NCBI RefSeq assembly: GCF_016864555.1
Contig: NZ_CP044011.1
Location: 2,251,501 to 2,315,500, forward strand
Source: Sinorhizobium sp. BG8
Lineage (GTDB): Bacteria; Pseudomonadota; Alphaproteobacteria; Rhizobiales; Rhizobiaceae
Direction of reading: 5' to 3'
DNA length: 64,000 nt
The stretch's first letter is position 1. Each line of letters opens with the position of its first letter. The position numbers and the translations under genes are program-made. This document shows, piece after piece, positions 29,868 through 38,785 of this stretch. Below the pieces are notes generated by a model. That model did not search any database and was not told the origin of the DNA. It saw only the letters and a program-made list of their open reading frames with translations.

Positions 29868-29905
29868 AAAAGGAACGCCCCTCGCATGGTGTTCACGCGA
29901 GGGGC
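29868..29905 (-). terminator. Terminator of the DUF1236 gene
   Basis: GCCCCTCGC (29877-29885) and GCGAGGGGC (29897-29905) form a nine-base-pair stem with an eleven-base loop. On the minus strand a GTTCCTTTT tail follows, just past the DUF1236 stop. Confidence 0.8.
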
Positions 29906-29931
29906 TACGCACTACTCAATTGGGTCAGGCC

Positions 29932-30333
29932 CTACTGCAGAACCTGCACGACGGTATGGGTCCGCGGATCCACGATGACGCGCTGCTGGTTCACAACCGC
30001 ATAGGAATAGGTCGGGTTGTCCGGCACCGGGGTCAGCACGACGGTCTGCGGGATGGGGCGGCCGACCTCAACGGGTTCCTGGACCACCACTGTCTCGGGC
30101 ATCGGCTGCTGCTCGACATAGGTGATGACTTCGCGCGGCGGCGGATCAAGTGCTGCACCGGCGGCAAGTCCGACAACGCCGCCGACTACGGCGCCCACCG
30201 GTCCGCCTACAATCGCTCCCGTGGCCGCGCCACCGGCAGCTCCGGTGATTGCTCCGTCATTGTCGTCGGCAAAGGCCGGGACAGTAAATGCAGAAAGCGC
30301 CAGCGTGGACGCAATAATAATCTTCAAACTCAT
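29932..30333 (-). CDS. DUF1236 domain exported protein
   Basis: The 133-residue precursor has a Sec signal peptide (IIIASTLALSAFTVPAFA) and a glycine/alanine-rich segment (GAAGGAATGAIVGGPVGAVV) that resembles glycine-zipper proteins. The C-terminal DUF1236 part is PTYSYAVVNQQRVIVDPRTH. Such proteins are common and often multicopy in rhizobia; function unknown, location periplasm or outer membrane. ATG 30333 has GGAG eight bases upstream; GTG 30342 is the alternative. Its terminator follows. Confidence 0.88.
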   Translation of the reverse strand: MSLKIIIASTLALSAFTVPAFADDNDGAITGAAGGAATGAIVGGPVGAVVGGVVGLAAGAALDPPPREVITYVEQQPMPETVVVQEPVEVGRPIPQTVVLTPVPDNPTYSYAVVNQQRVIVDPRTHTVVQVLQ

Positions 30334-30744
30334 AGTTCTCACTCCGGTTATTCATTTCACGGTGCAGAAAGTCCGGAAGTGGTGAGATTGTTCCGAGTGC
30401 ATGCGGCAGATCGGGCAAGAAACCGTGAAGTTCAGCTCACCTTTTGTTTCGATGTGAAATGACGGTCTCGACCGTTATTGGGCAATCAAGAGCGTGATAA
30501 ACGCAACGTTCGGCGGCTCAGGACGTCCATCGTGAAAAGTGTTCTTCAATGGCGCGTGAACGGGCCGTTGATCACTTCGGTCCGTGTGTGATCGAGGCCG
30601 GCGGAAGGTCGGCTCTCGCGTTTTCACATCGGTGGCCTTGACCGCCGATCATTCCTGACAAAGTGCTGACATTCGCTCTCAGCGGCCAGTAAGCGGGCTT
30701 CTGCAATCCTGTCTGCGTTGAAACGTCGATGGAAGGAATGCCCA
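30334..30744. other. Intergenic region before the kinase-domain gene
   Basis: About 410 bases between two divergent genes. In the frame of the downstream kinase domain a stop at 30667-30669 closes the open stretch, and I could not recognise a phosphoacceptor-histidine (HisKA) helix upstream. No hairpin with a T-run was seen. Confidence 0.45.
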
Positions 30745-31170
30745 ATGGGGAAGCTGGTGACGGTGCTTTCGCCCATAACCGAAGGCAAGGGGATCGACTG
30801 GAGCATCGATATCGACTCCCGTGTGGCCGTTCAGGCAGATCCGGCCGACGTTGCAGAGGCGATCGGCAACATTCTGGACAATGCAGTTCGCTTCGCGCGT
30901 CGACGCATCCAGGTTTCCGCCGTTGCGGAAGGCCAGATGGTAACGGTTCGGGTGGGGGATGACGGCCCCGGGGTGGACGCCGAATACTATGCACGGATGT
31001 TGAAGCGTGGCGTGACCGACGCGGATGCGGGGCACGGGCTCGGTCTCGCCATATCCAGCGACATCGCAGCAGCGTACGGCGGCGAGCTCAGGTTCAGGCA
31101 GTCACACCTGGGTGGTCTGGAGGCCAATCTGAGCTTACCGGCGCTGAGGTGCGAAGCGCCGGGCCAGTAA
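30745..31170 (+). CDS. Stand-alone histidine-kinase ATPase domain (truncated sensor kinase)
   Basis: The 141-residue product is essentially a HATPase_c domain: N-box NILDNAVRFARRR, G1 box DDGPGVDAEYY, and G2 box GHGLGLAISSDIAAAYGG. It lacks membrane, sensor, HAMP and HisKA parts, and no response-regulator gene is adjacent. It resembles the C-terminal part of PhoQ/FeuQ-like kinases. ATG 30745 has AAGGA about seven bases upstream, so it may be expressed as a small protein. Equally, it could be the 3' remnant of a deleted kinase gene. The intact ATP-binding boxes argue for recent loss or retained function. Confidence 0.7.
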   Translation: MGKLVTVLSPITEGKGIDWSIDIDSRVAVQADPADVAEAIGNILDNAVRFARRRIQVSAVAEGQMVTVRVGDDGPGVDAEYYARMLKRGVTDADAGHGLGLAISSDIAAAYGGELRFRQSHLGGLEANLSLPALRCEAPGQ

Positions 31171-31383
31171 CGTCCCGACACCGCCTCAGGCCCGTGGCCG
31201 GGACATGTGCTCGCACGCACCTCGCCGGGCATTTCAAGGCATCGTCCCGACGCCGTGCCAACTCCGGGCCAACTCCGGGCGATGAGCCGCGCGGTCAGTC
31301 GGTGCCGCGCAATCTGTCTTGCTTTTGCCCCTTAGACATGGGAGGAGGCGCCCCTCCCGCCTCTTCAGCACATCGGACTTCTC

Positions 31384-32673
31384 ATGACGACCGCCTATGG
31401 CCTCGACTTTGGCACCACCAATTCCGTCCTCGCGACAGCCAGCGGCAATGCCACCCAGTCCGTGGTCATGCACACGCCGGCTGGTGAAACGGATACGCTC
31501 AGGACCGCGCTGGCCTTCATGAAGAAGGGCGTGCACCAGATTGCCTGCGAGGCGGGACCGGCAGCCATTGCACAGTTCATCGATAACCCCGGTGAATGCC
31601 GGTTCCTGCAATCGATCAAGACTTTCGCCGCGTCACCCTTGTTCCAGGGCACGATGATCTTCGCCAAGCGCTTCGCGTTCGAGGACATCATGCATGCCTT
31701 CCTGTCGCGCCTGCGGGACTATGCCGGAGATGCCGTGAGCGAGGGGGCGAAACGTGTCGTTGTCGGGCGCCCGGTGCGCTTCGCGGGGAGCAATCCGGAC
31801 GAGCAGCTCGCAACGGAGCGCTACAACACCGCACTCGCGCGCTTTGGCTTCCCTGAAATCCACCACGTCTACGAGCCGGTTGCCGCTGCGTTCTATTTCG
31901 CGCGCAACCTCGATCGGGACGCCGTCGTGCTTGTCAGCGATTTCGGCGGGGGCACGACGGACTATTCGCTGATCCGCTTCGAGAGCCATGCCGGGCGCCT
32001 GACCGCTACACCGATCGGCCACTCGGGCGTCGCAGTCGCGGGGGACAATTTCGATTACCGCATCATCGACAACATCGTCTCCCCGATGATCGGCAAGGGC
32101 ACACTGTTCAAGAGCTTCGACAAACTGCTCGAGGTGCCCTCCGGTTACTATGCGAATTTCGGGCGCTGGAACCAGCTTTCCATCTTCAAGACGCTGCGCG
32201 ATTTCGCGGAATTGAAGAAACTGGTGCAGGTGAGCCTGGAGCCGGAGAAGCTTGAAGCCTTCATCGAACTCATCGAAATGGACGAGGGTTACCCGCTCTA
32301 CCAGGCCGTTTCGGCGACGAAGATGCGGCTTTCGAGCGCCGAGGAGACGGAGTTTTCGTTTGCGCCGCTCGGGGAAGCGGCCCGGCGATCCGTCAGGCGG
32401 GCCGATTTCGAGAGCTGGATCGCTCCGGAACTCAATCAGATCGAGGGAGCGCTGGATGAGGTGCTTACGAAGACGAACATGCCTGCCGGCGATATCGACA
32501 AGGTGTTCCTGACCGGTGGGACATCGTTCGTGCCAGCCGTGCGCCGGGTGTTCGAACAGCGTTTCGACCGAAGCCGCATCGAAAGCGGTGGTGAACTCTT
32601 GTCCATCGCCCATGGTCTCGCCCTCATCGGAGCGCGTGATGATATTGAGAACTGGACGGCTGGAGCGATCTGA
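31384..32673 (+). CDS. Hsp70-family protein, YegD type
   Basis: The 429-residue actin/Hsp70-fold ATPase starts TTAYGLDFGTTNSVLATA (phosphate 1), has VLVSDFGGGTTDYSLIRF (phosphate 2) and the adenosine motif KVFLTGGTSFVPAVRRVFEQ. It lacks the classic DnaK substrate-binding domain, as in E. coli YegD. An inserted helical region lies around residues 230-330. Clients are unknown. The ribosome site upstream is weak. It is followed by the DUF2161 gene about 190 bases later. Confidence 0.93.
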   Translation: MTTAYGLDFGTTNSVLATASGNATQSVVMHTPAGETDTLRTALAFMKKGVHQIACEAGPAAIAQFIDNPGECRFLQSIKTFAASPLFQGTMIFAKRFAFEDIMHAFLSRLRDYAGDAVSEGAKRVVVGRPVRFAGSNPDEQLATERYNTALARFGFPEIHHVYEPVAAAFYFARNLDRDAVVLVSDFGGGTTDYSLIRFESHAGRLTATPIGHSGVAVAGDNFDYRIIDNIVSPMIGKGTLFKSFDKLLEVPSGYYANFGRWNQLSIFKTLRDFAELKKLVQVSLEPEKLEAFIELIEMDEGYPLYQAVSATKMRLSSAEETEFSFAPLGEAARRSVRRADFESWIAPELNQIEGALDEVLTKTNMPAGDIDKVFLTGGTSFVPAVRRVFEQRFDRSRIESGGELLSIAHGLALIGARDDIENWTAGAI

Positions 32674-32865
32674 CAGGCGGCGGCGCTTGCCGGCAGGTGA
32701 AAGCGTGTCATGCAAGCCTGCGGTGTTCCGGACCTTCGTGCGAGGGTGTGTTGGTGAGGATCGCAATATCCGGGTGGTGGAGCTGCGTTGGTGACGACAC
32801 GCGGTGACCTGGACGGGCTCTCGATGTAGCTTCTCTACCGATTCTCCGCGTTGATGTGCAGCACT

Positions 32866-33534
32866 ATGGAAACTTCGCTTTATCTGCCCGTAAAAGGCTT
32901 CCTCGAGAAGGCAGGCTACGTCGTCAAGGGCGAGGTTGGAGGCTGCGATCTTGTCGGGCTCAGCGACGGCGACCCGCCCGCTGTCGTGATCTGCGAGCTG
33001 AAACTGACCTTCAATCTGGAACTCATCCTGCAGGCCGTCGATCGGGCGGCCATTTCGGACGAGGTCTGGATTGCTGCCAGAGTCTCGGCCAAGGGCAGGG
33101 GACGTGAGGCAGACAGGCGCTACCGCGACCTCTGCCGTAGGCTCGGCATCGGCATGCTCGGTGTTTCCGATGCAGGCGATGTCAGCGTCATCGTCGGCTC
33201 CGTTTCACCCATGCCCCGGACCAATCCGAAACGGCGCTCGAGGCTCATGCGCGAGCATTTGAAGCGACGGGGCGATCCCGCACTTGGCGGCAGCACGCGC
33301 GCACCGGTCATGACCGCCTATCGCCAGCAGGCTCTCGGCTGCGCGGCTGCCCTGGCCGCGGGCCCCTCGCGTGTTCGCGATGTAAGAACCGGCATACCGG
33401 AGGCAGGGAAGATATTGCTTTCGAATGTCTATGGCTGGTTCGAGCGGCTCGACAGGGGCGTCTACGGCTTGACCGATGCCGGTCGAGAAGCGCTCGACCG
33501 CTGGCCGCAGCCCGAGATACCGGCAGGCCAGTAG
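32866..33534 (+). CDS. DUF2161 protein, PD-(D/E)XK nuclease-like
   Basis: The 222-residue protein begins METSLYLPVKGFLEKAGYVV and then has CDLVGLSDGDPPAVVICELK, a D...ExK arrangement as in the PD-(D/E)XK fold that DUF2161 is assigned to. The C-terminal half includes a winged-helix-like stretch (RVRDVRTGIPEAGKILLSNV, then YGWFERLDRGVYGLTDAG). ATG 32866 gives the family's usual start; ATG 32854 is also in frame. It may act on nucleic acid, but no substrate or partner is known and no restriction or toxin partner lies nearby. Confidence 0.82.
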   Translation: METSLYLPVKGFLEKAGYVVKGEVGGCDLVGLSDGDPPAVVICELKLTFNLELILQAVDRAAISDEVWIAARVSAKGRGREADRRYRDLCRRLGIGMLGVSDAGDVSVIVGSVSPMPRTNPKRRSRLMREHLKRRGDPALGGSTRAPVMTAYRQQALGCAAALAAGPSRVRDVRTGIPEAGKILLSNVYGWFERLDRGVYGLTDAGREALDRWPQPEIPAGQ

Positions 33535-33700
33535 CTCGCTCCAGCCCTCATGGCCAGGGGGCGCTATACGCCTCCGGCGGCCACCTCGGTCAACAGGAAG
33601 GCTCTTTCCTGCCACCTTCGGAACACCGCACTGCAGCAAATGCTTGTGTTCCGATGGAGCATCATGCCATTAGAACATTCTTCCCTCTGGAGACTGGCAC

Positions 33701-34753
33701 ATGGCCAAGAACACAATGGTCGGGCGACCATTGAAAGGACTGATGCTTCTTGCATCCCTTTTCACATGTCTACCCGCAAATGCCACGCCTGTGCTCGTCG
33801 TGGATTCCGAGACCCATCAGGTGCTCTATCAGGAGGATGCCGGCGTGCCCTGGTATCCGGCCTCGACAACCAAGCTCATGACGGCCTTCGTTGTATTCGA
33901 GGCCCTTCGATCGGGCGAAGTCACTTTGACGACGCCGGTTATGATGACGCGAAACGCGACCAAACAGGCGTTTCTGGAATCCGGCCTGACTTTCGGGCGG
34001 ACGATGACGCTCGAGGACTCGCTCTTTGCCATGATCGCCGCATCGGCCAATGACGTCGCTGTGGCCCTTGCGGAAACGGTAGCCTCCGACGAGCAGGCAT
34101 TCGTCCGGCGAATGAATGAGACCGCAGCACGCCTCGGGATGTCGGGCACCCATTTTTCCAATCCGAATGGCCTGTTTGACCGGAAGAACTATACGACCGC
34201 GCGCGATCTCGCGATCCTTGGAATGGAAGTGGATCGAAAATTCCCCGAATACAGCCGCTTCTTCCAGGCATCCTCGGTCACGATCGACGGGAAGGAGATC
34301 AAGTCCAACAATTTGCTCCTGACCCGCTTCGGTGGCACGATCGGGATGAAGACCGGCTTCCTGTGCGCATCAGGACGAAATCTGGTCGGGCTGGCCTCGC
34401 GAAATGGAAAGCGCGTGATGGTGGTCATCATGGGCGCGACCACGGAACGCGAACGCAACGAACGGTCTGCGCAATATCTGACGCAAGCCTTCGATGGCCG
34501 CCTGCCTGCCGGTGCAGAGCGCGTTGACGATCTGCAAAACCGGAGCGATGTCGCTCCGGAGGACATGCGCATCCGCCTCTGCACCGACAAGAGCGCCGCC
34601 TACGAGGCGAGCCGAGACACGCTCTATCCGATGGGCCTGCCGGGTCATGAGAGCTATTTGCAGGACCAGATACCCGGGCAGGTCCACGCGATCCGCACCT
34701 GGGCCAACGAGAACGCAACGGATGTGCCCACACCCAACCCACGTCCTTCATAG
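33701..34753 (+). CDS. D-alanyl-D-alanine carboxypeptidase (peptidase S11)
   Basis: Trims the terminal D-alanine from peptidoglycan pentapeptides. The 350-residue precursor has a signal peptide (LKGLMLLASLFTCLPANA) and the three penicillin-binding motifs in order: STTK (YPASTTKLMTAF), SAN (AASANDVAVAL) and KTG (GMKTGFLCASGRNL). The C-terminal extension, which is shorter than in DacA/DacC, ends without a clear amphipathic anchor. ATG 33701 has GGAG eight bases upstream. It is transcribed alone. Confidence 0.94.
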   Translation: MAKNTMVGRPLKGLMLLASLFTCLPANATPVLVVDSETHQVLYQEDAGVPWYPASTTKLMTAFVVFEALRSGEVTLTTPVMMTRNATKQAFLESGLTFGRTMTLEDSLFAMIAASANDVAVALAETVASDEQAFVRRMNETAARLGMSGTHFSNPNGLFDRKNYTTARDLAILGMEVDRKFPEYSRFFQASSVTIDGKEIKSNNLLLTRFGGTIGMKTGFLCASGRNLVGLASRNGKRVMVVIMGATTERERNERSAQYLTQAFDGRLPAGAERVDDLQNRSDVAPEDMRIRLCTDKSAAYEASRDTLYPMGLPGHESYLQDQIPGQVHAIRTWANENATDVPTPNPRPS

Positions 34754-34902
34754 GAGCGCCGGCGACCCGGCTCTGCGGCCCCGGGCAGATCTGGTCTGCA
34801 AAATACCCGGCATTAGGTAGCAAAAGCGATCAGACCCAGTTGGGCATCCGGCCGTACTCCGTTGTTGCTCCTGGGCGAAGACCGATCGAGAGGGCGACGG
34901 CG

Positions 34903-35421
34903 CTACCTTACCAGAGGGGCTTCCATGAAGACGAGATGGTTGCGCAGTTCCGGAGGTGCTTGGTAGTAGGGGGCGATTTCCCGGAACCCCAGTGAGCGGT
35001 AGAGCCCCAGTGCCTCATCATGGTTGCGGCCGGTATCCAGCCGCATGGTGGTGTAGCCCCGCTCACCGGCCACGCGCACGATGGTCTCGGCGAGCCGTCG
35101 GCCCAGCCCCATGCCGCGGCCCTCGGGGCCGATGAACATGCGCTTCATCTCGCATGTGTGCTGGTCGATCCGCTGCATCATCACGCAGCCGACCACCTTT
35201 CCGTTCAGGCGGGCAACAAGGACTTCCCCGTCCGGAGCCGCGTGAATCCTCGGCAGGCTCTCCAGCAGCGCGGCCCATTGTTCCGGCGTGTAGTAGCGGT
35301 CGACGAACCAGGCATTCTCGCCATATCGGGATCGACACCAGTCGAGGAAGCCGTTGCACAGGGCTCGAATGGCAGGGAAGTCGTCAGGTCCGGCTGGGCC
35401 AATCTGCGAGTTCTGTTCCAC
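34903..35421 (-). CDS. GNAT-family N-acetyltransferase
   Basis: The 172-residue acetyltransferase has motif A in GPEGRGMGLGRRLAETIVRV (the acetyl-CoA pyrophosphate loop) and a typical C-terminal block ALGLYRSLGFREIAPYY. The start at GTG 35421 was preferred to GTG 35439 because GGAGG lies seven bases upstream of it. The acceptor substrate is unknown. It converges with the carboxypeptidase gene. Confidence 0.88.
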   Translation of the reverse strand: MEQNSQIGPAGPDDFPAIRALCNGFLDWCRSRYGENAWFVDRYYTPEQWAALLESLPRIHAAPDGEVLVARLNGKVVGCVMMQRIDQHTCEMKRMFIGPEGRGMGLGRRLAETIVRVAGERGYTTMRLDTGRNHDEALGLYRSLGFREIAPYYQAPPELRNHLVFMEAPLVR

Positions 35422-35727
35422 CTCTGCGCCTCCACTCACGAATCGTGCAGCGACAAAGCGGGCGCTCCTTCCCGAGGTCCACGGACGCCGGAAAGGCGGC
35501 CGCGGTCGAGACGGGCCCGGGCAATCGTCCGCTGGGAGTTCGGAAAGTTTCCTGCCCAGTGCCTCTATCGAACCAGGTGAATTCTGCTCGAGCTGTCATG
35601 AACTGTAGTCGAGCACGGTATTGTTGACAATCTGAGGGGCGCTCCGGCGAAAGCGCGCAACGACTTCAACCGGGAGCGCGAGGATCGACCACTTGTTCGT
35701 ACCGCGGTCCAGGGGAGAGGCGTCCCC
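35422..35727. other. Intergenic region between GNAT and molbindin genes
   Basis: About 300 bases without a convincing gene. A seven-base inverted repeat TGCTCGA/TCGAGCA (35585-35591/35609-35615) surrounds a 17-base loop, and TTGTTGACAATC follows near 35621. These could belong to promoters for either side; nothing firm. Confidence 0.4.
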
Positions 35728-35937
35728 TCAGTCGTCCACCGCTACCATGACATCGGAGGCCTTCACGACCGCATAGGCTTCCTTGCCAGCCGCCAGTCCC
35801 AGTTCCGCCACGGCCTCGTTGGTGATCGAGGCAGTGACGATCGAACCCCCGACATCAATCCGGACATGGGCTGTCGTCGCGCCAAGGGTCACATCCACCA
35901 CCTTGCCCTTCAGCCGATTGCGTGCGCTGATTTTCAT
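35728..35937 (-). CDS. Molbindin-like TOBE domain protein
   Basis: The 69-residue protein is a single TOBE/Mop domain: SARNRLKGKVVDVTLGATTA, then VRIDVGGSIVTASITNEAVA and AYAVVKASDVMVAVDD. Molbindins bind molybdate in the cytoplasm and store or deliver it. No modABC genes are adjacent in the window. It lies back-to-back with the bestrophin gene, 82 bases apart. Confidence 0.92.
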   Translation of the reverse strand: MKISARNRLKGKVVDVTLGATTAHVRIDVGGSIVTASITNEAVAELGLAAGKEAYAVVKASDVMVAVDD

Positions 35938-36019
35938 GGTCCGGAGCTCCTCTGTTCTCTATGCATTTGCCCTAGCACAATCGGGCGGTTGCAGGTAGAA
36001 CCGCAGCAGAGAGACAACC

Positions 36020-36943
36020 ATGATCGTTCGCCCACCCCCGACCTTTCTGCAACTCCTGTACGTCACTCGCGGTTCGGTGGTCCCCAAGATCCTGCCACAA
36101 CTTGGCCTGACCGCAGCCTTTGCCGCGCTGGTCGTCCTGTTCCACGAGCACTATCCGGCGCTTGTCCCTTCCTTCGCGGGCGTTCCGTTCGCCCTGCTTG
36201 GTATTGCGCTTTCCGTCTTCCTGGGGTTTCGCAACAATGCCTGCTATGACCGCTGGTGGGAGGCGCGCAAGCAATGGGGCGAGATGATATCGGTGTGCCG
36301 CAGCTTCGGCCGGCAGACACTCGTCCTGGAGGATGGTACCGACGCGGCGGCGAAGTGCCGGCGTGACCTGCTGACGGACGCAATCCTGTTCGTACATGCG
36401 CTTGCCATTCATCTGAGACCCGGTCGGCCGTCCGATCCGTCACGGTCCGAGTTTGATCCCCGGCTGCACAGCGACCTTGCGGATGTCGCCAACCGTCCCG
36501 AAGCAATTCTGAGGCGCGCATCGCAAAGGCTAGCGTTGCTCAATCGCGAAGGGCAGGTGAGCGATGTCATGTACCAGACGCTCGATCGTTCCGTGGCGCA
36601 ACTCGGGGGCGTTCAGGCGGCATGCGAGCGTATCCGCACGACACCGCTTCCCTTCGCCTATTCCTTGCTGTTGCATCGGACGGCCTATCTCTTCTGCTTT
36701 CTCTTCCCCCTTGGATTTGCCGATTCACTCGGTTGGCTGACGCCCTTCTGCTCAGTGCTCGTCGCTTACACCTTTTTCGGCCTGGACGCCCTGGGCGTCG
36801 AGCTGGAAAACCCGTTTGACAATACCGCGCACGCCATCCCCCTGAGTGCCATGGCAAGAACCATCGAGATCAGCCTGCTGGAAGCAATGGGAGAAAAAAA
36901 CGTTCCCGCTGTTCTCCAGCCGAGCGAGTTCGTGCTGATGTAG
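36020..36943 (+). CDS. Bestrophin-family channel protein
   Basis: The 307-residue membrane protein matches bacterial bestrophins (UPF0187): VPFALLGIALSVFLGFRNNA followed by CYDRWWEARKQWGEMISVCR, and the C-terminal YTFFGLDALGVELENPFDNT, a family signature. Bacterial members form pentameric channels that pass small ions. ATG 36020 is the start. It is divergent from the molbindin gene; a 12-base-paired hairpin lies between it and the converging sulfatase gene. Confidence 0.93.
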   Translation: MIVRPPPTFLQLLYVTRGSVVPKILPQLGLTAAFAALVVLFHEHYPALVPSFAGVPFALLGIALSVFLGFRNNACYDRWWEARKQWGEMISVCRSFGRQTLVLEDGTDAAAKCRRDLLTDAILFVHALAIHLRPGRPSDPSRSEFDPRLHSDLADVANRPEAILRRASQRLALLNREGQVSDVMYQTLDRSVAQLGGVQAACERIRTTPLPFAYSLLLHRTAYLFCFLFPLGFADSLGWLTPFCSVLVAYTFFGLDALGVELENPFDNTAHAIPLSAMARTIEISLLEAMGEKNVPAVLQPSEFVLM

Positions 36944-37084
36944 GTCAGCCGGGTTTTCGGGCATGTCCGCTGTTGGCGATGATATCTGACGCTGCCTTGG
37001 GCGATCCGCGCGCCGAGGCTGCCGAAGATCAAACAGGAACTCGACCAGGACGTCCGATTGCAAATGCGCTCATCGCGGGGGGCG

Positions 37085-37110
37085 TGAGAGGCGAGAAATC
37101 TCGCCTCTCA
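37085..37110. terminator. Perfect hairpin between converging genes
   Basis: TGAGAGGCGAGA (37085-37096) and TCTCGCCTCTCA (37099-37110) form an unbroken stem around a very short loop, between the bestrophin and sulfatase 3' ends. There is no real T-run on either side, so it may stabilise mRNA ends rather than terminate. Confidence 0.6.
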
Positions 37111-37123
37111 TCTCTATGCAGAA

Positions 37124-38785
37124 TTAACGCGGTGCCAGGGACTCCAGCTCGCCGAGCCGCTTGAGCGCCGCCTGCTGCTGCAGCCATCCATAGTTGATGC
37201 CACTTGCGTTCAGCGTGCTTCCCGTCTGGAAGGGGAAGTCATTGAAGTCTGCAAAGAACTCCTTGATCTTGCCCTGGATCGGGACGAGCAGCCACATGTT
37301 GCGGGCAAGGAACTCAATGGCCCCGCCACCGTCTTCCATGGCCCGCTCGTAGGGATCCATACGCAGGTTTGCGATGACCGCCCAGCTCGGCACTTCACGT
37401 GTGGCCGTGGCAATGTTGCCGTGGCTCGCCTGCGCGAAACTGAGCTTCCAATCGTTCCAGCGAATTGCGTTGAGGTTCCCGCCCTGATCGAAATAATACA
37501 TCACGTCGCGTGGCGTTGTCTTGGCGGTGCCTTTCAGCAGTTCCGTCAGGTCGTAGCCGTCGAGATGGACCTTGAAGTTCTTGCTTCCTGACTGGAAGCC
37601 CGTTTTCATCTGGTCCTTGATGTCGGGAATACCGGCGGCCGTCGCGAATGTCGGCATCCAGTCCATCAGCGTCACGATGTCGTTGATCTGCGATCCCGGC
37701 TTCACCACGCCCGGCCAGCGCACCATCATCGGAATGCGCATGCCGCCTTCCCAGGTGGTGCCCTTTTCGCCGTGGAACATCGTCTGGGCGCCGTCCGGCC
37801 AGAGCGCGAGTTCGGCGCCGTTGTCGGTCGTGTAGAGCACGATCGTGTTGTCGGCGATGCCGAGATCGTCGAGCTGCTGCAGAAGTTGCCCGACATGGCC
37901 GTCATGCTCGGCCATGCCGTCGGCATGAATGCCCTTGCCGGTCTTGCCCAGTGAATCCGGTTTCAGATGCGTGAAGACGTGCATGCGCGTCGAATTGAAC
38001 CAGACAAAGAAGGGTTTGTCGGCCTTGGCCTGCCGGTCGATGAAGTCCTTGGCTGCGGCCAGGAATTCCTCGTCGACCGTCTCCATGCGCTTGGTGTTGA
38101 GCGCGCCGGTGTCCTCGATCTTTCCGTCCGCGCTGGACTTGATCACGCCACGCGGACCAAAGTCCTTCCGGAACTCGGGATCCTTCGGGTAGAAGTAGCC
38201 TTCCGGTTCCTCTTCCGCGTTGAGGTGGTAGAGGTTGCCGAAGAACTCGTCGAAGCCGTGATTGGTAGGTAGGTGTTGGTCGCGGTCGCCGAGGTGGTTC
38301 TTGCCGAACTGGCCGGTTGCATAGCCCTTCGACTTCATTACGTCGGCAATGGTCGGCATCCAGTCCTGGATACCGTGCGGGTCGCCCGGCATGCCGATCG
38401 TCAGCAGGCCGGTTCGGAACGGTTCCTGTCCAAGGATGAATGAGGCGCGTCCGGCGGTGCAACTGTTCTGCCCGTAGGAGTCGGTGAAGATCGCGCCCTC
38501 GGCCGCGATGCGGTCGATGTTCGGAGTGCGATAACCCATGAGGCCCATCGTGTAGGCGCTGATTTGCGGAATGCCTATGTCGTCGCCGAAGATGACGAGA
38601 ATGTTCGGCGTCTTTGCACTTCCTGAGGCTGGTTGCTCCTGGGCTGCTGCCGTTTTCACGGCTGCCGTGGTGCCCGCGACGGCAGCGGCCGCGAGCATTG
38701 TTCCGCCAAGGAGAAGGCTTCTCCGGTCGAGATCAAGTGTTTGAATTTCAATGTCACGCGTATCGACATCATTCATTCCGCTCAT
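37124..38785 (-). CDS. Tat-exported sulfatase (arylsulfatase type)
   Basis: Hydrolyses sulfate esters in the periplasm. The 553-residue precursor has a twin-arginine signal (DLDRRSLLLGGTMLAAAAVAG). The alkaline-phosphatase-like core follows: TPNILVIFGDDIGIPQIS (metal aspartates) and NSCTAGRASFILG, where Cys109 is the expected formylglycine position. The motif is C-T-A-G-R, with alanine replacing the usual proline. GQFGKNHLGDRD and YTTDNGAELALWPDG supply further metal ligands. ATG 38785 has GAGGAG six bases upstream. A maturation enzyme was not found next to it. Confidence 0.9.
   Translation of the reverse strand: MSGMNDVDTRDIEIQTLDLDRRSLLLGGTMLAAAAVAGTTAAVKTAAAQEQPASGSAKTPNILVIFGDDIGIPQISAYTMGLMGYRTPNIDRIAAEGAIFTDSYGQNSCTAGRASFILGQEPFRTGLLTIGMPGDPHGIQDWMPTIADVMKSKGYATGQFGKNHLGDRDQHLPTNHGFDEFFGNLYHLNAEEEPEGYFYPKDPEFRKDFGPRGVIKSSADGKIEDTGALNTKRMETVDEEFLAAAKDFIDRQAKADKPFFVWFNSTRMHVFTHLKPDSLGKTGKGIHADGMAEHDGHVGQLLQQLDDLGIADNTIVLYTTDNGAELALWPDGAQTMFHGEKGTTWEGGMRIPMMVRWPGVVKPGSQINDIVTLMDWMPTFATAAGIPDIKDQMKTGFQSGSKNFKVHLDGYDLTELLKGTAKTTPRDVMYYFDQGGNLNAIRWNDWKLSFAQASHGNIATATREVPSWAVIANLRMDPYERAMEDGGGAIEFLARNMWLLVPIQGKIKEFFADFNDFPFQTGSTLNASGINYGWLQQQAALKRLGELESLAPR

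Noticed and set aside
31258-31279. Tandem CCAACTCCGGG repeat
   Set aside because: Only two 11-base copies between genes; probably replication slippage, with no sign of function.
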